64,000 bases of DNA from Maribacter ulvicola (GTDB taxonomy: Bacteria > Bacteroidota > Bacteroidia > Flavobacteriales > Flavobacteriaceae). Positions within the stretch are counted from its first letter, which is position 1; each line of letters opens with the position of its first letter. Of this stretch, positions 63,533 through 64,000 are shown piece by piece. The stretch is taken from positions 186,001 through 250,000 of the forward strand of contig NZ_FTMA01000005.1 of NCBI RefSeq assembly GCF_900155985.1, written 5' to 3'. The position numbers and the translations under genes are program-made. A model generated the notes under the pieces. That model was given only the letters and a program-made list of their open reading frames with translations, was not told the origin of the DNA and searched no databases.

Positions 63533-63540
63533 CAAATATA
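63533..63540 (-). promoter_or_regulatory. -7 element (TATATTTG) of the candidate small transcript
   Basis: Exact TAnnTTTG on the minus strand, 7 bp before the predicted RNA start. It could instead serve the TetR-AarF operon through readthrough, but the terminator 80 bp downstream argues against that. Confidence 0.5.
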
Positions 63541-63602
63541 CATTATGTTTAACTTTTTTAAGTATAAATTAAACAAAAATATTTGTTAAACTTTCACATG
63601 CA

Positions 63603-63636
63603 ACAAACTGTCAGTTTGTCACAATAACCTATTGTG
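63603..63636. promoter_or_regulatory. stacked perfect palindromes upstream of htpG (candidate operator)
   Basis: ACAAACTG-T-CAGTTTGT (63603-63619) is followed immediately by CACAATA-ACC-TATTGTG (63620-63636). TGTCA occurs twice in the stretch as a direct repeat. It lies about 80-110 bp before the htpG start and just upstream of the -35-like TTGACC. Confidence 0.55.
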
Positions 63637-63714
63637 GTATTTTTTTTGACCAATAGCAACGAACAATCATTATTAACAATGGCCGCACTGACTGTGGTAT
63701 AAAAAATATAAGAA

Positions 63715-64000
63715 ATGGCAACAGGTAAAATTAATGTGTCCGTAGACAACATTTTTCCACTGATCAAGAAGTTCTTGTACAGTGATCATGAAATTTTTCT
63801 AAGAGAATTAATTTCAAACGCAACAGATGCAACCTTAAAAATGAAGCACTTGACCACTATTGGCGAGGCAAAGGTTGAATATGGCAACCCTATTATTGAG
63901 GTTAAAGCAGACAAGGAAGGAAAGAAACTACATATCATTGACCAAGGTCTTGGTATGACAGAGGAAGAAGTTAAGAAATATATTAATGAAGTAGCTTTTT
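63715..64000 (+). CDS. htpG: Hsp90 chaperone HtpG (3' truncated by window edge)
   Basis: The first 95 residues of HtpG from ATG 63715; the rest lies beyond the window. The GHKL ATPase N-terminus is clear: FLYSDHEIFLRELISNATDA contributes the catalytic Glu and Mg-binding Asn, and IIDQGLGMTEEEVKKYI is the DxGxGM nucleotide motif. HtpG folds client proteins under heat or oxidative stress. The upstream palindromes suggest specific regulation. There is no Shine-Dalgarno site, as in the other genes here. Confidence 0.97.
   Translation, partial: MATGKINVSVDNIFPLIKKFLYSDHEIFLRELISNATDATLKMKHLTTIGEAKVEYGNPIIEVKADKEGKKLHIIDQGLGMTEEEVKKYINEVAF

Larger units (their letters stand above)
63346..63714. other. 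divergent regulatory region between TetR gene and htpG
   Basis: 369 bp. From left to right it holds the TetR leader, the candidate small transcript (63417-63540), about 60 AT-rich bases, stacked palindromes (63603-63636) and the htpG promoter and leader. A TTGACC (63647-63652) with TTATTA 18 bp downstream resembles an ordinary sigma-70 promoter for htpG. Confidence 0.5.

Overview
The window looks like a chromosomal segment of a marine-type member of the Flavobacteriaceae (Bacteroidota). The evidence is: an AT-rich genome with almost no Shine-Dalgarno signals; promoter elements of the Bacteroidota type (TAnnTTTG, here called the -7 element) in front of many genes; a C-terminal sorting domain of the type IX secretion system (T9SS); BshC for bacillithiol; the large-periplasmic-domain form of YidC; and the rpmB-rpmG-DUF4295-ftsY block typical of the phylum. 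The genus cannot be fixed from the sequence alone. I saw no tRNA, rRNA, transposase, prophage or CRISPR array.

Layout. 1-2150: end of a MoxR ATPase/DUF58 operon. 2152-6505: small exported protein, pirin, then a membrane histidine kinase in one operon with an exported Gfo/Idh/MocA-like protein and a DUF2007 protein. 6558-11124: divergent pair of exported 3-keto-disaccharide-hydrolase-like (DUF1080) protein and a 1143-residue lipoprotein with beta-propeller, HEAT repeats and cytochrome c. 11143-13432: flavin oxidoreductase and mnmA. 13736-15763: four-domain fasciclin lipoprotein. 16015-22278: a 2087-residue von Willebrand/PKD-like/T9SS surface protein with two nested repeat systems, followed by an unusually long gene-free upstream region. 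23164-26724: pyrG-yidC. 27066-27935: Tat-type sugar isomerase. 28086-32727: guaA, LysM/periplasmic-binding fusion, OsmC, DUF922. 32801-43944: mixed housekeeping and cell-surface genes (SIMPL, FMN protein, glycosyltransferase, bshC, M14 peptidase, DUF2339/DUF3999). 43951-53615: rimO and the rpmB-rpmG-DUF4295-ftsY block, separated by exported hydrolases. 53615-61248: cinA, lone Hpt protein, FAH, exonuclease, E2, recR, sodium symporter, CoA-binding protein, fabH. 61366-64000: TetR/AarF pair, then divergent htpG (cut by the window end).

Most genes are housekeeping or envelope functions. The exported DUF1080 protein, cytochrome-propeller lipoprotein, Gfo/Idh/MocA-like protein and Tat-type isomerase could together serve periplasmic 3-keto-sugar metabolism, but that link is inference. 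The least explained signals are (i) several intrinsic terminators pointing away from, or lying upstream of, any annotated gene, at 33582-33805, 60137-60239 and 63417-63540. They share an ATTGGTT motif before the terminator hairpin, and some have a promoter element and a tiny ORF, which suggests unannotated small transcripts. (ii) The giant surface protein has a GC-rich tandem triplication of about 645 bp and nine 27-residue Cys/Trp repeats with a two-unit higher-order period. (iii) Stacked perfect palindromes lie upstream of htpG.
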